A stretch of DNA of 64,000 nt from assembly GCF_000374405.1 (NCBI RefSeq), contig NZ_KB894229.1, positions 62,001 through 126,000 of the forward strand, written 5' to 3'. Positions 1-8,405 of the stretch are shown one piece after another; position 1 is the stretch's first letter; every line of letters starts with the position of its first letter. Made by a program: the position numbers and the translations under genes. Under the pieces are notes generated by a model. It was not told the DNA's origin, did not search any database, and saw nothing but the letters and a program-made list of their open reading frames with translations. This DNA comes from Riemerella columbina DSM 16469. GTDB lineage: Bacteria > Bacteroidota > Bacteroidia > Flavobacteriales > Weeksellaceae.

Positions 1-417
1 GCTCTAATAATAATTTTAGTCCTATTTCCTCTCGCCTATATATCCACCCAAACATTCTTTTATTGGACATTGATGATATTCTATTTTATTATAATATTCG
101 CTCCGTTATTTATTTTCATTTACCACAGAAAAGAATTTACACTTAGACACCAATATCAAAATTACACCCTCACGGTCTTTGATGGTATCAGTACAGCTAT
201 GCTGGGTGGCATTGGTGCAGCTTTAAGTTCTTATGGAAATTTAGAAGAAAGTATTCCTATGATATACAATCTATTGCATGGGCATTATTCTAACAGAGGA
301 TTTGTATTCTTATGTTTCCTCATCTTTATATTTTTTCTAATTTCTATTATCATCAGTAGCCAAATTCAATACCTTAAACGACTGGATAAAATAAAGCCTT
401 ATCTTAAATATTTATAA
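1..417 (+). CDS. Hypothetical membrane protein, 5' end missing
   Basis: The frame is open from the first base of the window, so the gene starts upstream and only the last 138 residues are present; the TTG/ATG pair at 70-75 is internal to this open frame. The visible part is strongly hydrophobic, with likely membrane spans at about residues 18-41 and 101-121 and a weaker glycine-rich one at 63-79, followed by a basic C-terminus (KRLDKIKPYLKYL). I do not recognise the family. It ends just before a hairpin that mainly serves the gene on the other strand. Confidence 0.6.
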   Translation, partial: ALIIILVLFPLAYISTQTFFYWTLMIFYFIIIFAPLFIFIYHRKEFTLRHQYQNYTLTVFDGISTAMLGGIGAALSSYGNLEESIPMIYNLLHGHYSNRGFVFLCFLIFIFFLISIIISSQIQYLKRLDKIKPYLKYL

Positions 418-420
418 AAA

Positions 421-450
421 AACGACCATCCTCATAAGAAGATGGCCGTT
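421..450 (-). terminator. Rho-independent terminator of sod
   Basis: Ten-base inverted repeat (421-430 with 441-450, one G-U pair) around a 10-base loop. On the minus strand the stem is followed by a run of seven T, placing it 25 bases after the sod stop codon. On the plus strand no T run follows, so it acts mainly leftward. Confidence 0.8.
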
Positions 451-474
451 GTAATATTAGAAATCTACCGTTAA

Positions 475-1071
475 TTATTGGTTGTATTTTTCTTCTACTT
501 TGTCCCAGTTAATCACATCAAAAAATGCAGATACATAGTCTGGTCTTCTGTTTTGGTAGTTTAAGTAGTAAGCGTGCTCCCAAACATCTAATCCAAGAAT
601 TGGCGTACCACCACAGCCTATATTTGGCATCAAGGGATTATCTTGGTTGGCAGATGAACAAACTTCTAAAGAACCATCTTCTTTCTTACATAGCCACGCC
701 CATCCAGAACCGAATCTTGTTTTAGCGGCTTCAGAAAAATCATTTTTAAATTTTTCAAAACCACCCATTTTTTCAATCGCTGCTTTTACATTTCCTACAG
801 GCTCTTTGCTTCCACCAGGGGTTAAAATTTCCCAGAATAAACTGTGGTTGTAGTGTCCACCTCCGTTGTTTCTTACGGCTGTATTATCACTTTCGGTCTT
901 GCACAATTCTTCTAGAGATTTGTTTTCCATCGGCGTACCTTCTACTGCTTTGTTAAGGTTGTTTACATAGCCTTGGTGGTGTTTTGTATAGTGGATTTCC
1001 ATTGTTTTCGCATCTATACTTGGTTCTAATGCATCGTATGCATAGCCTAATTTTGGTAATTCAAATGACAT
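475..1071 (-). CDS. sodA: Superoxide dismutase, Fe/Mn type
   Basis: Converts superoxide to hydrogen peroxide and oxygen in the cytoplasm. At 198 residues it has the usual length, with no signal peptide. The four metal ligands of the family are visible: His27 (MEIHYTKHH), His76 (HYNHSLFW), Asp162 and His166 (DVWEHAYYL). The active-site glutamine sits in the second half (Gln143 in ANQDNPL) with glycines in the first-half position, which is the arrangement of Mn-dependent enzymes; a cambialistic enzyme cannot be excluded. It is a single-gene unit with its own promoter and terminator. Catalase and OxyR lie 4 kb away, so peroxide produced here can be removed by neighbouring functions. Confidence 0.96.
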   Translation of the reverse strand: MSFELPKLGYAYDALEPSIDAKTMEIHYTKHHQGYVNNLNKAVEGTPMENKSLEELCKTESDNTAVRNNGGGHYNHSLFWEILTPGGSKEPVGNVKAAIEKMGGFEKFKNDFSEAAKTRFGSGWAWLCKKEDGSLEVCSSANQDNPLMPNIGCGGTPILGLDVWEHAYYLNYQNRRPDYVSAFFDVINWDKVEEKYNQ

Positions 1072-1093
1072 AAAATTTATTTTTTAGTTCGCT

Positions 1094-1124
1094 CAAATAT
1101 AAGCATTAATTTAATGTGTTTCAA
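1094..1124 (-). promoter_or_regulatory. Promoter of sod
   Basis: Bacteroidota-type -7 box TATATTTG (complement of 1094-1101) with a TTG-containing -33 element (complement of 1122-1124) about 20 bases upstream. The -7 box ends 22 bases before the ATG. Confidence 0.6.
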
Positions 1125-1195
1125 TCTTTAGTCTTAATCTTTGTATATTTCTGCTATTGATGCCGTCTATTATTCAGGCTTTAAACATCGATAAT

Positions 1196-2479
1196 CTACT
1201 GTAAACCAAACGCTTGTTTAATATCTTCTACGCGGTCAAGTTTTTCCCAAGTAAAAAATTCTAAATTTTTAAGCGTCTTCTCTTTTTCTAAGCCCTTATT
1301 AAAAGTTTTATCTGCCACATACGGTGTTCTTCCCATATGTCCGTAAGCGGCGGTTTCTTGGTAAATCGGATTTCTAAGTTTTAGATGCGTTTCGATAGCA
1401 TAAGGCCTTAAATCAAATAACTCGCTTACTTTTTTAGCGATAGTGCCATCAGTTTCATTAACTTTAGAAGTTCCGTAAGTATTGATGTAAAGTCCACAAG
1501 GTTCCGCCACCCCAATCGCATAAGACACCTGAACCAAAACCTCATCTGCCACCCCAGCAGCCACTAAGTTTTTAGCAATATGACGCATTGCATATGCCGC
1601 ACTTCTATCTACTTTTGAAGGGTCTTTACCAGAAAATGCACCACCACCATGCGCACCTTTACCGCCATAAGTATCTACAATGATTTTTCTTCCCGTAAGC
1701 CCAGAATCCCCATGAGGCCCACCAATAACAAATTTTCCCGTTGGATTGATATGGTATTTAATATCGTCATTAAATAATTTTTGTATTTCAGGTTTTTGGT
1801 TTTTAATGACTCTCGGCATCAAAATTTCGGTTAAGTCCGTTCTTATTTTTTGAAGCATCGCCACATCTTCATCAAACTCATCATGCTGTGTAGAAATCAC
1901 GATACTATCAATTCGTATCGGCTTATGGTCATCGGAATATTCTATCGTTACCTGACTTTTAGCATCGGGTCTAAGGTAAGTAATATCTGTATTTTCTTTT
2001 CTAATTTTTGATAATTCCTGCAAAATAGCATGGGCTAAATCCAGGGCTAGAGGCATATAGTTTTCCGTCTCATTAGTCGCATAACCAAACATAATCCCTT
2101 GGTCACCCGCCCCTTGTGCATTGGCTTTCGTTTCAAAATCATCAGTATCTGTGATTCTATCCACGCCTTGGTTGATTTCTGGCGACTGCTCATGGATGGC
2201 AGAAAGGACACCACAAGAATTACCATTAAACATATATTCGCCTTTGGTATAGCCAATATCATTAATCACCTCTCGGGCAATGGTTTGCACATCTAAATAA
2301 GCGGAAGACTTCACTTCCCCCGCCAAAATCACTTGTCCCGTAGTCACTAGAGTTTCGCAAGCGACTTTAGAATTAGGGTCATAGGCTAAAAAATGGTCGA
2401 TAAGTGCGTCTGAAATTTGGTCGGCTATTTTATCGGGATGTCCTTCAGAAACGGATTCTGATGTAAATAAGTAAGGCAT
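1196..2479 (-). CDS. metK: S-adenosylmethionine synthetase
   Basis: Makes S-adenosylmethionine from methionine and ATP, supplying the methyl donor used for example by RsmH and the radical-SAM enzyme BioB encoded in this window. The 427-residue protein is of normal to slightly long size. Family signatures are present: [16 protein letters not shown] near the N-terminus (ATP/methionine binding), [12 protein letters not shown] (about residues 122-133) and the P-loop-like [16 protein letters not shown] (about 277-292). A 130-base leader precedes it and holds a SAM-II-like aptamer, so product feedback on expression is likely. Confidence 0.98.
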   Translation of the reverse strand: MPYLFTSESVSEGHPDKIADQISDALIDHFLAYDPNSKVACETLVTTGQVILAGEVKSSAYLDVQTIAREVINDIGYTKGEYMFNGNSCGVLSAIHEQSPEINQGVDRITDTDDFETKANAQGAGDQGIMFGYATNETENYMPLALDLAHAILQELSKIRKENTDITYLRPDAKSQVTIEYSDDHKPIRIDSIVISTQHDEFDEDVAMLQKIRTDLTEILMPRVIKNQKPEIQKLFNDDIKYHINPTGKFVIGGPHGDSGLTGRKIIVDTYGGKGAHGGGAFSGKDPSKVDRSAAYAMRHIAKNLVAAGVADEVLVQVSYAIGVAEPCGLYINTYGTSKVNETDGTIAKKVSELFDLRPYAIETHLKLRNPIYQETAAYGHMGRTPYVADKTFNKGLEKEKTLKNLEFFTWEKLDRVEDIKQAFGLQ

Positions 2480-2551
2480 ATTTTCTTTTTATTAAAGTTA
2501 AAAAACTGAAAAAAGGCTAATATGCAAAGACGAAAAATGGTCTAAAATAGA

Positions 2552-2605
2552 AACTCTGTTTTAGCATTTTTTAATGAGGTTGCAATCAGCCAAATTTTTC
2601 CTCTT
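2552..2605 (-). promoter_or_regulatory. SAM-II-type riboswitch in the metK leader
   Basis: On the minus strand the leader reads as a short P1 stem (GAGG at 2603-2600 with CCTC), a loop containing ATTTGG..GATTGCA, then ATTAAAAAATGCTAAAACAG. This matches the SAM-II (SAM-alpha) layout: conserved loop, TTGCA before the 3' P1 arm, and the downstream GCTAAA. The pseudoknot is supported by CTG and ATT in the loop, which can pair with CAG and AAT on either side of GCTAAAA. The aptamer begins a few bases after the predicted transcription start. It ends about 75 bases before the metK ATG, so how it reaches the ribosome site is not obvious. Recognition is by eye; a covariance search (Rfam SAM_alpha) would settle it. 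Confidence 0.75.
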
Positions 2606-2616
2606 AATTCGAAATG

Positions 2617-2648
2617 CAAATTTATAAAAGAATTTTATCTTGTACAAG
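2617..2648 (-). promoter_or_regulatory. Promoter of metK
   Basis: -7 box TAAATTTG (complement of 2617-2624) and a TTG -33 element (complement of 2645-2647) spaced 20 bases apart. Transcription would start near 2610, just ahead of the riboswitch aptamer. Confidence 0.6.
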
Positions 2649-2677
2649 TTGATATTATTCAGGTTTAATTAAATTGT

Positions 2678-4234
2678 TTATTTCAAATCCATATAATCTA
2701 TTGTACTCATATCTAGTTTTAGGTATTTTCCTTGGTTATTAACAGCTTTCGGATTCCTTACATTCATCAATTGTAAAACTGTAGAATATAGACTGCTCGT
2801 TGAAATGGTATCTTTAACAACCGTATTTCTTTCATTGGTTTTATACAGTGGCGAATACCAAATAAAATAAGGTACTTGTACCGCTTCTCTATAATCCCCA
2901 TGACTATATACCCCCTCTTTTTTTACTTGCCCATGGTCTGATACATACACTAAAACAGAGTTTGTGTTTTTCAACTTTTGTATGGTTTGTCCTAAAATTT
3001 TATCGGTATATCGTATAGAATTATCATAGCAATCATCAATATCGCCTTTCCAAATTTCTTCTTTGGCAGGGTATTTATCACAACTATATGGATGGCTACC
3101 ATTGATATGTACTATAATCATTTTTTTTGAAGCCGTAGTGCTATTATTATTTAATATATTCGCCAACTCGGGTAGTAATACCTCATCATAACCATTAACC
3201 CACGCTTTATTCTTAGCAAAAGAAGCAATGGCAGTAATTCCCCTAGCCCCTCCTTGGGTACTGAGCCAATAGGTTTCGTACCCCAAATGATTCGCTACAT
3301 TCACAATATTATCGCTAATGCTTAAAAAATTCTTACTATAATCATTCATTTCCACATTGCTCAAAATGATTGGCACTGCCAAATTGGTAATTGCCGCGGG
3401 AGCGTAAGCATGGGTAAATAACTTTATGTTTTGAATTTCTTTTGATACTAAAGGCGTAGTATTTCGCTGGTTATAGCCGTAGAGACTCATATTCTGTCTT
3501 CTCGCCGACTCACCAATAAACACCACGATATTTTGAGGCACTTGAGCATCCGAATTATAGGGTTCTAAATGATAGGTCACTTTATTATTTTTAACCTTAT
3601 CCATTTCATTTCTAAAGTTATAGGCACCTACCAAATCCTTACCATGGTAAAGGGCGTTCTTTACCATAAAACCACCACCTTTATTGCTTATAAATCGATG
3701 TTTAAGATAAAATATTACAGGCATCAAAAGCCATAATGACATCATTAACTTTAAGACCAAAGAATATCTAATTTTAGATAAGTATTTCACTAAAAACCAA
3801 CTACATATAAAAAACAATACAGAAAATAATATAGGTAAAACTAAAGTTTTGACCATACTTAAACTTTCTGCGACATTCGTATCTAGTATACTCACCATCA
3901 TCCCGATATTAAATCCCTGCTCGTATATAAAAAAGCAGGATGCGGAAATCATAAAATTAAGGCTTAATAAAACTAAAATGATGGATGATATTACCCTTAA
4001 AAACTTACCTTTTTGGTATAAAAAAGCACAAAAAAGCATCAGTGAAATATACATCACACTATACTCCATGACATTTCTAACTGTATCAAACAAACTTACA
4101 TTTTTAACTTCAGCATCAAGTAAATAGGGATACGAAGCGAAAAATCCACCAATATATAGACATAAACAAAGTACAATAAGAAATAGAACTTTAAGGGAGG
4201 TATTTTGCTTCATTAGATTATTCAGGTTTAACAT
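2678..4234 (-). CDS. eptA: Phosphoethanolamine transferase, EptA/sulfatase family
   Basis: Predicted inner-membrane enzyme that moves phosphoethanolamine from phospholipid to lipid A or another surface glycan. The first ~175 residues contain about five membrane segments (roughly 15-33, 57-74, 80-103, 128-150, 160-176), followed by a periplasmic alkaline-phosphatase-fold domain. Catalytic motifs are present: GESARRQNMSLYGY with Glu242, a nucleophile candidate Thr283 (APAAITNLAVP), HINGSHPYSCDKYP near 376-389, and metal ligands Asp433/His434 (VSDHG) and His445. Length 518 is typical. Its start overlaps the end of oxyR by 17 bases, so the two are very likely co-transcribed. The exact acceptor cannot be told from sequence. 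Confidence 0.85.
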   Translation of the reverse strand: MLNLNNLMKQNTSLKVLFLIVLCLCLYIGGFFASYPYLLDAEVKNVSLFDTVRNVMEYSVMYISLMLFCAFLYQKGKFLRVISSIILVLLSLNFMISASCFFIYEQGFNIGMMVSILDTNVAESLSMVKTLVLPILFSVLFFICSWFLVKYLSKIRYSLVLKLMMSLWLLMPVIFYLKHRFISNKGGGFMVKNALYHGKDLVGAYNFRNEMDKVKNNKVTYHLEPYNSDAQVPQNIVVFIGESARRQNMSLYGYNQRNTTPLVSKEIQNIKLFTHAYAPAAITNLAVPIILSNVEMNDYSKNFLSISDNIVNVANHLGYETYWLSTQGGARGITAIASFAKNKAWVNGYDEVLLPELANILNNNSTTASKKMIIVHINGSHPYSCDKYPAKEEIWKGDIDDCYDNSIRYTDKILGQTIQKLKNTNSVLVYVSDHGQVKKEGVYSHGDYREAVQVPYFIWYSPLYKTNERNTVVKDTISTSSLYSTVLQLMNVRNPKAVNNQGKYLKLDMSTIDYMDLK

Positions 4235-5171
4235 TAATATAGTCGTTTGGGGATTGATAGTAATTCAATTTTTCTTTAATGATGGTACTAATATATCGTT
4301 TCAATGCATCAATAATTTTTTGCTTATAGGTGGGTTTATAATAGATTAAACTAATTTCTCGATAGGGAAAAGGGCGTCTTAATCTTGAAATTTTTTTTTG
4401 CTGACTTTCAGGCAGTTGTTTTGCTGCCAGTTCAGGCAATAGTGTAGCTCCACCCACACGGTCTACCATCTGAATCAATGTACTGATACTCGAACCCTTA
4501 AATTGAAGGTTTTTAGGTTTTAGGTGGTTTTCTTTTAAGTTGCAAATATTTTCAAACTGGGTGCTTAAGCAATTGCCTTCTTCTAGAAGCCATACTTTTT
4601 CCAAATCTATATCTTCTGGTAAAATAAACTGGTCTTCTTTTTTATCATTAATGGACAGCGTAGAGTAAATCATCAACTCTTCATTAAAGAGTTCATCTTT
4701 AAAAAACTCTTCTGCTTTTTTATAAGGCGTCGCAATGATTCCAGCATCAATTTCTCCACTTTTTAATGCCTTGATAATACTATCTGTACTCATTTCTTTC
4801 ACTTCCATTTCGATATCGCTATGCTCGCCTAGAAAATCGAAAATTTCGTGTGGCACCACATAAGGGGAAAGCGTAGGAATAATCCCTAAATTTAATGCCC
4901 CAGCCACCATATCGTTTAGCGCATTGGCTTTGCCCACCATTTCATTAACTTGGTCGATGATACGATACGCATAATTTAAAATTTCTTTTCCCGAATCCGT
5001 CGTACGGATAGGGTGCTGGGTGCGGTCGAAAATTTTAACTTTGAGTTCCTCTTCTAGTTTTTGCACCATAGCACTTAGTGTTGGTTGGGTTACAAAGCAT
5101 GCTTTAGCTGCTTTACCAAAATGTTTGTATTTATCTACGGCGATTAAATATTCTAATTGCTGGATATTCAT
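4218..5171 (-). CDS. oxyR: Hydrogen-peroxide sensor, LysR-type regulator OxyR
   Basis: LysR-family transcription factor of 317 residues: N-terminal winged helix-turn-helix (residues 1-60, QLEYLIAVDKYKHFGKAAKA) and C-terminal sensor domain. Two cysteines, Cys201 and Cys210 in EEGNCLSTQFENIC, have the eight-residue spacing of the redox disulfide of E. coli OxyR (Cys199/Cys208), which supports a peroxide-sensing role rather than a generic LysR. It is transcribed away from the catalase gene across a 100-base shared control region. Its 3' end overlaps the start of the phosphoethanolamine transferase gene. Confidence 0.93.
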   Translation of the reverse strand: MNIQQLEYLIAVDKYKHFGKAAKACFVTQPTLSAMVQKLEEELKVKIFDRTQHPIRTTDSGKEILNYAYRIIDQVNEMVGKANALNDMVAGALNLGIIPTLSPYVVPHEIFDFLGEHSDIEMEVKEMSTDSIIKALKSGEIDAGIIATPYKKAEEFFKDELFNEELMIYSTLSINDKKEDQFILPEDIDLEKVWLLEEGNCLSTQFENICNLKENHLKPKNLQFKGSSISTLIQMVDRVGGATLLPELAAKQLPESQQKKISRLRRPFPYREISLIYYKPTYKQKIIDALKRYISTIIKEKLNYYQSPNDYINVKPE

Positions 5172-5193
5172 AATAACGATGATAAATGTTATT
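5172..5193. promoter_or_regulatory. Candidate OxyR operator
   Basis: Inverted repeat AATAAC (5172-5177) and GTTATT (5188-5193) with a 10-base spacer, centred about 70 bases before the predicted catalase transcription start. That is where LysR regulators usually place their recognition site. It abuts the oxyR start codon, so binding could also repress oxyR. Inferred from position and symmetry only. Confidence 0.45.
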
Positions 5194-5208
5194 CAAAATA
5201 TTTATGCA

Positions 5209-5216
5209 CAAATATA
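5209..5216 (-). promoter_or_regulatory. -7 box of oxyR promoter
   Basis: Complement reads TATATTTG, a full match to TAnnTTTG, 37 bases before the oxyR ATG. No convincing -33 element was seen. Confidence 0.45.
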
Positions 5217-5239
5217 CAACTCTTTAATAAGTTTAGCAC

Positions 5240-5247
5240 TAATTTTG
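5240..5247 (+). promoter_or_regulatory. -7 box of catalase promoter
   Basis: TAATTTTG matches TAnnTTTG and lies 24 bases before the catalase ATG. The -33 region is poor, which fits a promoter that needs an activator such as OxyR. Confidence 0.5.
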
Positions 5248-5271
5248 TATAGCAAATTAAAAGCAAAGATT

Positions 5272-6759
5272 ATGTCTGATAAAAAATTAACTAATAACTC
5301 TGGTTTACCATACTACGAACACGAAAATTCTCAAACCGTAGGACCTAGAGGGCCTGTATTATTACAGGATTTTATATTACAAGAAAATTTAGCCCATTTC
5401 GTAAGAGAGCGAATCCCTGAAAGAGTGGTACACGCCAATGGTAGTGGTGCTTATGGTACCTTTACGGTGACTCATGATATTAGCCAATATACCAGAGCGA
5501 AATTATTTTCTAAAGTAGGAAATACTTGCAAAATGTTTGCCCGTTTTTCTACCGTTGGGGGCGAAAGAGGCAGTGCCGATACCGAAAGAGACCCTAGAGG
5601 TTTTGCTCTAAAATTCTATACTGAAGATGGCAATTGGGATTTAGTAGGTAATAATACACCAGTATTCTTCATTAAAGATGCAAAAAAATTTCCAGACTTT
5701 ATTCATACGCAAAAAAGACACCCAAAAACTAACCTAAAAAGCCATACCATGATGTGGGATTTCTGGTCGCTTAATCCAGAATCTTTACACCAAGTTTTAA
5801 TTCTAATGTCAGACAGAGGTACTCCTTACGGTTATCGCCATATGAACGGCTATGGTTCCCACACTTTTTCTATGATCAATGATAAAAATGAAAGAGTCTG
5901 GGTTAAATTCCACTTAAAAACCCAACAAGGTATCAAAAATTTCACCGATGCTGAGGCGACTAAAATGAAAGGGGAAAATCCAGATTTTGCACAAGAAGAT
6001 TTGGTTAATAAAATTGAAGCAGGACACTTCCCTAAATGGACGATGTTTATCCAAGTAATGACAGAAGCACAATCTAGAGAATTCCGCTGGAACCCCTTTG
6101 ATGTCACCAAAGTATGGCCACACGAAGAATTTCCATTGATTGAAGTCGGTGTTATGGAACTGAACGAGATTCCAAAAAATTATTTTGCCGAAGTAGAGCA
6201 GTCGGTATTTTCGCCAAGCCATATGGTAGATGGCATCAGCTTTTCCCCTGATAAAATGTTGCAAGGGCGATTATTTTCTTATTCAGATGCACATCGATAC
6301 CGTGTTGGGGTCAACGCTCATCAATTAAAGGTCAACCGTTGCCCTTATAAAGTCAATAATTACCAAAGAGATGGCGTCATGGCAGATGCTTCAGATTACG
6401 AAGATGCTCCAAACTACTATCCTAATAGCTTTGATGACATTCGTCCTGACCCTGCTTATAAAGGTTATGAATACGAGTTGGATAGCAATCAAGTTGCTTA
6501 TTTTGATAGAAATGAAAATGACGACGACCATTTTACGCAACCTGGTCTACTCTATACCAAAGCCATGAACGACGAGGATAGAACCCACTTGGTTAATAAT
6601 ATCGTGGGACATATGAGCAAAATTGATGGTCCTAAAAAGAATGATATCATCAACCGACAACTATGTCATTTCTTCCGTGCTAATTTGGATTTAGGAATGA
6701 GAATCGCTTCAGGATTAGGCGTAAATATAGATTTTAACCAAATGCATCATAATGGCTAA
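5272..6759 (+). CDS. katA: Heme catalase, clade 3 type
   Basis: Decomposes hydrogen peroxide to water and oxygen in the cytoplasm. The frame is open further upstream into oxyR, but ATG 5272 is chosen because it yields the normal N-terminus (MSDKKLTNNSGLPYY), a standard length of 495 residues, and lies downstream of the -7 box. Catalytic His54 (RVVHANGSGAYG), Asn127 (GNNTPVFF) and the heme-ligand Tyr in RLFSYSDAHRYR are all present. Small-subunit length and the short C-terminus (no class-1 glutamine amidotransferase-like domain) argue for a NADPH-binding clade-3 enzyme. It is divergent from oxyR with an apparent shared operator, so peroxide induction is likely. Confidence 0.96.
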   Translation: MSDKKLTNNSGLPYYEHENSQTVGPRGPVLLQDFILQENLAHFVRERIPERVVHANGSGAYGTFTVTHDISQYTRAKLFSKVGNTCKMFARFSTVGGERGSADTERDPRGFALKFYTEDGNWDLVGNNTPVFFIKDAKKFPDFIHTQKRHPKTNLKSHTMMWDFWSLNPESLHQVLILMSDRGTPYGYRHMNGYGSHTFSMINDKNERVWVKFHLKTQQGIKNFTDAEATKMKGENPDFAQEDLVNKIEAGHFPKWTMFIQVMTEAQSREFRWNPFDVTKVWPHEEFPLIEVGVMELNEIPKNYFAEVEQSVFSPSHMVDGISFSPDKMLQGRLFSYSDAHRYRVGVNAHQLKVNRCPYKVNNYQRDGVMADASDYEDAPNYYPNSFDDIRPDPAYKGYEYELDSNQVAYFDRNENDDDHFTQPGLLYTKAMNDEDRTHLVNNIVGHMSKIDGPKKNDIINRQLCHFFRANLDLGMRIASGLGVNIDFNQMHHNG

Positions 6760-6780
6760 TACCAAATGAGGAAATAAAAA

Positions 6781-6808
6781 ATCGGGTTCAGCAATTGCTG
6801 AACCCGAT
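6781..6808. terminator. Bidirectional terminator between katA and DUF3276 gene
   Basis: Perfect 28-base palindrome (14-base arms) followed by eight T on the plus strand and preceded by an A run, so it can stop both converging transcripts. Confidence 0.9.
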
Positions 6809-6829
6809 TTTTTTTAATATTTCCATGTA

Positions 6830-7168
6830 TTAAACTTCTTCGCTATCCTCAATGGTAAAGCTTCTGCTTTTATAGTCTTTATCGTGTCGCTCAGAAATTA
6901 CATCTTCGCCTTTTTCTTGGATAATGAACTCCGAAGTTTCTTTAAACATTTCTAAAAAGTTATTGAAATCTTCTTTGTATAAGTAGATTTTATGCTTCTC
7001 AAAAGTCGCATTGCCATCTTCCTGAAAATGTTTTTTGCTTTCGGTAATAGTTAAGTAATAGTCGCCTGCTTTCGTTTCACGGACATCAAAGAAATAAGTT
7101 CTTCTTCCTGCCTTCAACACTCTAGTGAAAATTTCATTTTCGTTTCGTTTTTCTTTGTAATCGCTCAT
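6830..7168 (-). CDS. PUR-family (DUF3276) nucleic-acid-binding protein
   Basis: Small 112-residue protein matching the DUF3276 family, a single PUR-repeat fold found across Bacteroidota and in spirochaetes. It has the pattern GRRTYFFDVRETKAGDYYLTITESKK, then an acidic/basic stretch and KEDFNNFLEMFKE. PUR-domain proteins bind single-stranded DNA or RNA; the target in Bacteroidota is not known to me. It is a stand-alone gene with its own promoter, and lacks signal peptide or membrane segments. Confidence 0.85.
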   Translation of the reverse strand: MSDYKEKRNENEIFTRVLKAGRRTYFFDVRETKAGDYYLTITESKKHFQEDGNATFEKHKIYLYKEDFNNFLEMFKETSEFIIQEKGEDVISERHDKDYKSRSFTIEDSEEV

Positions 7169-7197
7169 TGCATCTGTTTTTTAGAAATCTTTGGTAA

Positions 7198-7228
7198 CAA
7201 ATATAAAAGTTTTATGCAAACCACCAAA
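7198..7228 (-). promoter_or_regulatory. Promoter of the DUF3276 gene
   Basis: -7 box TATATTTG (complement of 7198-7205) and -33 TTTG (complement of 7225-7228), spaced 19 bases, a full match to the Bacteroidota consensus; 29 bases upstream of the ATG. Confidence 0.65.
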
Positions 7229-7300
7229 AAAAATTTTAAACTTTTCGCTTTATCGTCTCATCTTAACACAAAATTCCGTGCTTTTTTCACTTAAATTGAT

Positions 7301-7308
7301 TATATTTG
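7301..7308 (+). promoter_or_regulatory. -7 box of crotonase promoter
   Basis: TATATTTG, 16 bases before the ATG at 7325; the -33 region is only T-rich. Confidence 0.5.
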
Positions 7309-7324
7309 AAACAAAAACAAGCGT

Positions 7325-8125
7325 ATGTATAAATTAATTGATATCGATAGCCACTATGGCGGTGCTTTACAAGTGGCGTACCTCAACCAACCTGAAACTT
7401 ACAACAGCCTCAATCCTACCATGCTAAAAGAGCTTACCAAGTTCATCAAAGCCTGCGATGCGGATGATGCTGTGCGATGTGTAGCCATCAGTGGTAAAGG
7501 TAAAGCGTTCTGTTCTGGTCAAAACTTGAAAGAAGCCTTAGCTTACAAAGAGGAATCCCATGAAGAGCGTTTTATCCAACGCATCGTGATTGATTATTAT
7601 AATCCTTTGGTAAAGGCTATTGTCAAATGCAAAAAACCTGTAATTGCTTTAGTTAATGGTCCCGCAGTGGGGGCTGGTGCGATGTTAGCCTTAATTTGTG
7701 ATTTTGCTTTAGCAACCGAATCTTCTTATTTTTCTATGGCGTTTTCTAATATTGGTCTTATTCCGGACACCGCAGGGACTTATTATTTGCCTAAATTATT
7801 AGGCCGTTCTTTAGCCAATTATTTAGCCTTTACAGGAAAAAGACTTTGTGCTAAAGACGCTTTAGAACGAGGGCTAGTAGTGGAAGTATTCCCTGATGAA
7901 CATTTTGGAACAGAAGCGCTCCATATTTTAAACCATATAACCAACCAGCCCACCGTAGCTTTAGGTTTAACCAAAAAAGCCTTCAATGAGTCTTACCAAA
8001 ATAATCTAGCTGAGCAATTGGACTTAGAAAGCATCCTCCAGCAAGATGCCGCCGAAACCGAAGATTTTTTAGAAGGAATCCAAGCCTTCGTAGAAAAAAG
8101 AACACCGAAGTATAATGGAAGATAG
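7325..8125 (+). CDS. Enoyl-CoA hydratase/isomerase (crotonase family, PaaG-like)
   Basis: A 266-residue crotonase-fold enzyme acting on an acyl-CoA. The oxyanion-hole segments are visible (KAFCSGQNLKEAL, about residues 60-72, and NGPAVGAGAMLALICDFALA, about 111-130). The motif GLIPDTAGTYYLP carries the aspartate that is catalytic in PaaG-type isomerases (ring-opening 1,2-epoxyphenylacetyl-CoA isomerase) in place of the second glutamate of classical enoyl-CoA hydratases. No other phenylacetate or beta-oxidation gene is next to it, so the substrate is open. It is a single-gene unit with its own -7 box. Confidence 0.85.
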   Translation: MYKLIDIDSHYGGALQVAYLNQPETYNSLNPTMLKELTKFIKACDADDAVRCVAISGKGKAFCSGQNLKEALAYKEESHEERFIQRIVIDYYNPLVKAIVKCKKPVIALVNGPAVGAGAMLALICDFALATESSYFSMAFSNIGLIPDTAGTYYLPKLLGRSLANYLAFTGKRLCAKDALERGLVVEVFPDEHFGTEALHILNHITNQPTVALGLTKKAFNESYQNNLAEQLDLESILQQDAAETEDFLEGIQAFVEKRTPKYNGR

Positions 8126-8268
8126 AAGGGGAATTATAAATGCTAAATTATAGATTTTAAATGAAGTGATAAGTTTTGAGTGTTAAGTTACCTTCTGCCT
8201 CTTGCTTATTGCCTACGGCTGTTTAATATCTAAATTCCAAGTTCTAAACTCTAATCTCTAAACTATTG

Positions 8269-8352
8269 GTAAATTTATACTTTTTACATCAGTACATATT
8301 TACACTTTTACATTAATACTTTTTACATTGGTACATTCATACATTAGTACAT
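8269..8352. repeat. Degenerate tandem repeat of a TTACATTAGTACAT-like unit
   Basis: In the 280-base gap between the crotonase and yicC, four to five imperfect copies of a 14-16 base unit (consensus near TTTACATTAGTACATTT) follow one another. The bases just before (8227-8263) are also low-complexity, with repeated CTAAA/TCTAA words. It has no coding potential I trust and ends about 25 bases before the yicC promoter box. Confidence 0.6.
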
Positions 8353-8378
8353 CAAATCCTCATCTCTACAAAATTCTC

Positions 8379-8386
8379 TATCTTTG
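8379..8386 (+). promoter_or_regulatory. -7 box of the yicC-gmk operon
   Basis: TATCTTTG, 19 bases before the yicC ATG; -33 element not clear. Confidence 0.5.
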
Positions 8387-8405
8387 CACGAACAACAATT
8401 TGCTT

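Noticed and set aside
5020-5271. Upstream extension of the catalase frame by 84 codons
   Set aside because: It runs antisense through the conserved N-terminus of oxyR and the shared promoter region; the ATG at 5272 gives the normal catalase start.
8269-8352. Short repeats before yicC as a CRISPR array
   Set aside because: Units are 14-16 bases, imperfect and without unique spacers; no cas gene is present.
8328-8405. N-terminal extension of YicC by 26 codons
   Set aside because: It would be encoded by the degenerate repeat and the promoter; ATG 8406 gives the conserved MVKSMTGFGRAEG start.
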